This document shows, in pieces, positions 4,845-6,713 of a stretch of 6,713 nt of DNA (positions within the stretch are counted from its first letter, which is position 1; the number at the start of each line of letters is the position of its first letter). Location of the stretch: contig CANGUJ010000223.1 in the NCBI GenBank assembly GCA_947456845.1, forward strand, positions 1-6,713, in the 5' to 3' direction. The position numbers were made by a program, and so were the translations under genes. The stretch is from Burkholderiales bacterium. Lineage in GTDB: Bacteria; Pseudomonadota; Gammaproteobacteria; Burkholderiales; JAEUOS01. Under the pieces are notes generated by a model. It ran no database searches. It worked only from the letters and a program-made list of their open reading frames with translations, and was not told where the DNA came from.

Positions 4845-6713
4845 CTAGACCGGTTCCAGCTTGGCATAGGCCAGGGCCAGCCACTTCACGCCGCTGCGGC
4901 CGAAATTGACCTGCACCCGCGCATCCTGGCCGGACCCCTCGGAGTTGACGATGACCCCGGTGCCGAACTTGGCGTGCAGCACGCTCTGGCCGATGCGGTA
5001 GCCGGAATCCGCGGCCGCCTTGGCCTTGGCATAGGCGGGGCGCGCCAACGCCGCGAAATCGTCGTCGCCCTGCCAAAGATTGCCGCGCCGCGCCGAAATC
5101 TGCGGCGTCAGCCATTTCAGCACGGCCGCGGGCAATTCGTCGAAAAAGCGCGACTTCATGTTGTAGCGCGTCTGGCCGTGCAGCATGCGGGTCTGCGCGA
5201 ACGACAGGTACAGGCGCTGCCGGGCGCGGGTGATGGCCACGTACATCAGGCGGCGCTCCTCGTCGAGCCCGTCCTTTTCCATGATGGAATTCTCGTGCGG
5301 GAACAGGCCGTCCTCCAGGCCGGTGATGAACACCTGGTTGAATTCCAGGCCCTTGGCCGAGTGCACCGTCATCAGCTGCACCGCATCCTGCCCTTCCTGA
5401 GCCTGGTTGTCGCCGGACTCCAGGGCCGCATGGGTCAGGAAGGCGGTCAGGCTGTCCTCGTCCTCCTGGGTGAAGTTGGCCGCCGCGTTGAGAAGTTCGT
5501 CGAGGTTTTCCAGCCGCTCGCGCCCTTCGCGGTCGTTCTTGTAGTGGGCGCGCAGGCCGGAATGCTCGAGCACATGGTCGATCACCTCGGGCAGCGGCAG
5601 CTCCCGGGTCGCTTCGCGCATGCGGTCGATCAGGCCGTTGAAGGCGGTAAGCGCGGCGCCGGCCTTGCCCGCCAGCAGGGGCACGGCGCGATACAGCGAT
5701 ATGCCGGCCGGATTGGCGATGTCGCGCTTGCCGGCCGCATCGCCGAGTTGCTCAAGCGAGCGCGCGCCGATGCCGCGGGCGGGGAAGTTGACCACCCGAG
5801 CGTACGAGGTGTCGTCGTCCGGATTGGCCAGCAGGCGCAGGTAGGCGATGGCGTGCTTGACCTCGGCACGCTCGAAGAAGCGCAGTCCGCCGTACACCTT
5901 GTAGGGGATGCCTTCGGCAAAAAGCATCTGCTCGATCACCCGCGACTGCGCGTTGGAACGGTACAGCACGGCGATCTCGCCGCGCCGGCCGCCCTCGCCG
6001 ATCAGCGCCTTGACCTCGCCCACCAGCCAGCGCCCCTCGTCCAGATCGGTCTGCGCCTCGAACACCCGCACCGGCTCGCCATGCCCGGCGTCGGTCCAGA
6101 GGTTCTTGCCCAGGCGCCGGCCGTTGTTCCTGATCAGCGCGTTGGCGGCGTCGAGGATGTTGCCCTGCGAGCGGTAGTTCTGCTCCAGCTTGATCAGGTT
6201 CTGCACGCGGAAATCGCGCTCGAAGTCGAGCATGTTGCCCACCCGCGCGCCGCGGAAGGCGTAGATCGACTGGTCGTCGTCGCCCACCGCGAACACCGCG
6301 CTGGGGTGGTCCGTGGCGGCGCCGCCGATCAGCTTGAGCCACTTGTACTGGAGCTCGTTGGTGTCCTGGAACTCGTCGACCAGGATGTGGCGAAAGCGCG
6401 CCTGGTAATGCTCGCGCAGGGGCTCGTTTTTAGACAGCACTTCATAGGTGCGCAGCAGCAGTTCGGCGAAGTCGACCACGCCCTCGCGCTGGCACTGCTG
6501 CTCGTAGGCCGCGTAGAAGTCGATGAAGCGGCGGTTGTGGTCGTCGTTGGCGACCACGTCCCTGGGTCGCAGGCCGGCCTCCTTGGAACCGTTGATGAAC
6601 CACATCACGTTCTTGGCCGGGAATTTCTCGTCGTCGACATTGAGCGCCTTCAACAGACGCTTGACGGCCGAGAGCTGGTCGGCCGAATCGAGGATCTGGA
6701 ACAGCGCCGGCAG
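4845..6713 (-). CDS. uvrD: DNA helicase II (UvrD/PcrA-type SF1 helicase), N-terminus outside window
   Basis: UvrD is an ATP-dependent 3'-5' SF1A helicase of nucleotide excision and mismatch repair that also removes RecA filaments and engages stalled RNA polymerase. The 622 visible residues lack only the N-terminal stretch with the Q-motif and Walker A, about 107 residues judging by the E. coli enzyme (motif II acids at 113-114 here versus 220-221). An in-frame ATG at 6653 is not the start, because the frame continues open to the edge with family-like sequence. Motifs in order: II VDEFQDTN (6380-6357), III GDDDQSIYAFRGA (6284-6246), IV LEQNYRS, V TVHSAKGLEF, and VI EERRLMYVAITRAR (arginine finger, near 5225). 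The C-terminal Tudor-like module (GYRIGQSVLHAKFGTGVIV to WLALAYAKLEPV) is characteristic of UvrD/PcrA and absent from Rep; it binds RNA polymerase in homologues. The motifs and the C-terminal module together favour UvrD over Rep. No damage to the frame is seen. Confidence 0.96.
   Translation of the reverse strand: MPALFQILDSADQLSAVKRLLKALNVDDEKFPAKNVMWFINGSKEAGLRPRDVVANDDHNRRFIDFYAAYEQQCQREGVVDFAELLLRTYEVLSKNEPLREHYQARFRHILVDEFQDTNELQYKWLKLIGGAATDHPSAVFAVGDDDQSIYAFRGARVGNMLDFERDFRVQNLIKLEQNYRSQGNILDAANALIRNNGRRLGKNLWTDAGHGEPVRVFEAQTDLDEGRWLVGEVKALIGEGGRRGEIAVLYRSNAQSRVIEQMLFAEGIPYKVYGGLRFFERAEVKHAIAYLRLLANPDDDTSYARVVNFPARGIGARSLEQLGDAAGKRDIANPAGISLYRAVPLLAGKAGAALTAFNGLIDRMREATRELPLPEVIDHVLEHSGLRAHYKNDREGRERLENLDELLNAAANFTQEDEDSLTAFLTHAALESGDNQAQEGQDAVQLMTVHSAKGLEFNQVFITGLEDGLFPHENSIMEKDGLDEERRLMYVAITRARQRLYLSFAQTRMLHGQTRYNMKSRFFDELPAAVLKWLTPQISARRGNLWQGDDDFAALARPAYAKAKAAADSGYRIGQSVLHAKFGTGVIVNSEGSGQDARVQVNFGRSGVKWLALAYAKLEPV

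Noticed and set aside
3419..4909. A 496-codon open frame on the plus strand across thrB and the membrane-protein gene
   Set aside because: It overlaps two recognisable genes in another frame, and its translation is low-complexity Ala/Arg/Pro/Ser-rich sequence typical of a high-GC shadow frame.
4845..6653. uvrD starting at the ATG at 6653
   Set aside because: The frame stays open to the window edge with helicase-like sequence, and the essential Walker A motif must lie further upstream, so the gene is partial here and not an N-terminally shortened version.
1..6713. CRISPR arrays, insertion sequences, tRNA or rRNA genes, phage or defence genes
   Set aside because: I searched by eye on both strands and saw no spaced repeats, transposase motifs, terminal inverted repeats, cloverleaf sequences or defence-type domains; the window is filled by housekeeping genes with uniform composition.

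Overview
The window looks like a housekeeping stretch of a high-GC (roughly two-thirds G+C by eye) proteobacterial chromosome, most likely a betaproteobacterium. I base this on three things: the protein families present, the gene order polA / LOG-family / DUF2782 / thrB / BPSS1780-family protein / uvrD, and the type of homoserine kinase (the kinase-fold ThrB typical of pseudomonads and betaproteobacteria, not the GHMP-type enzyme of E. coli). I cannot fix the genus.

Layout: (1) 1-1803, minus strand: the N-terminal 601 codons of DNA polymerase I (polA), with complete 5'-nuclease and proofreading exonuclease domains; the polymerase domain runs off the left edge. (2) 1804-1961: a 158-bp divergent intergenic region with the polA Shine-Dalgarno, short direct repeats and weak promoter-like elements. 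(3) 1962-4826, plus strand: a four-gene cluster of a LOG-family (TIGR00730) nucleotide phosphoribohydrolase, a small exported DUF2782 protein, homoserine kinase ThrB, and a six-helix BPSS1780-family membrane protein whose start overlaps the end of thrB. A strong extended -10 element lies 7 nt before the DUF2782 start codon, suggesting a second, possibly leaderless, promoter inside the cluster. (4) 4827-4844: an 18-bp convergent gap holding a perfect 14-bp GC palindrome. (5) 4845-6713, minus strand: DNA helicase II (uvrD), lacking only about the first 100 residues beyond the right edge.

Functionally, polA and uvrD both act at the end of nucleotide excision repair: UvrD releases the incised oligonucleotide and Pol I fills the gap. 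They flank a cluster devoted to threonine biosynthesis (ThrB), nucleotide/cytokinin-type hydrolysis (LOG) and two envelope proteins of unknown role. I found no mobile element, CRISPR array, RNA gene or phage remnant, and no clear sign of a novel system. The points most worth following are the putative leaderless promoter and the two uncharacterised envelope proteins that flank thrB.
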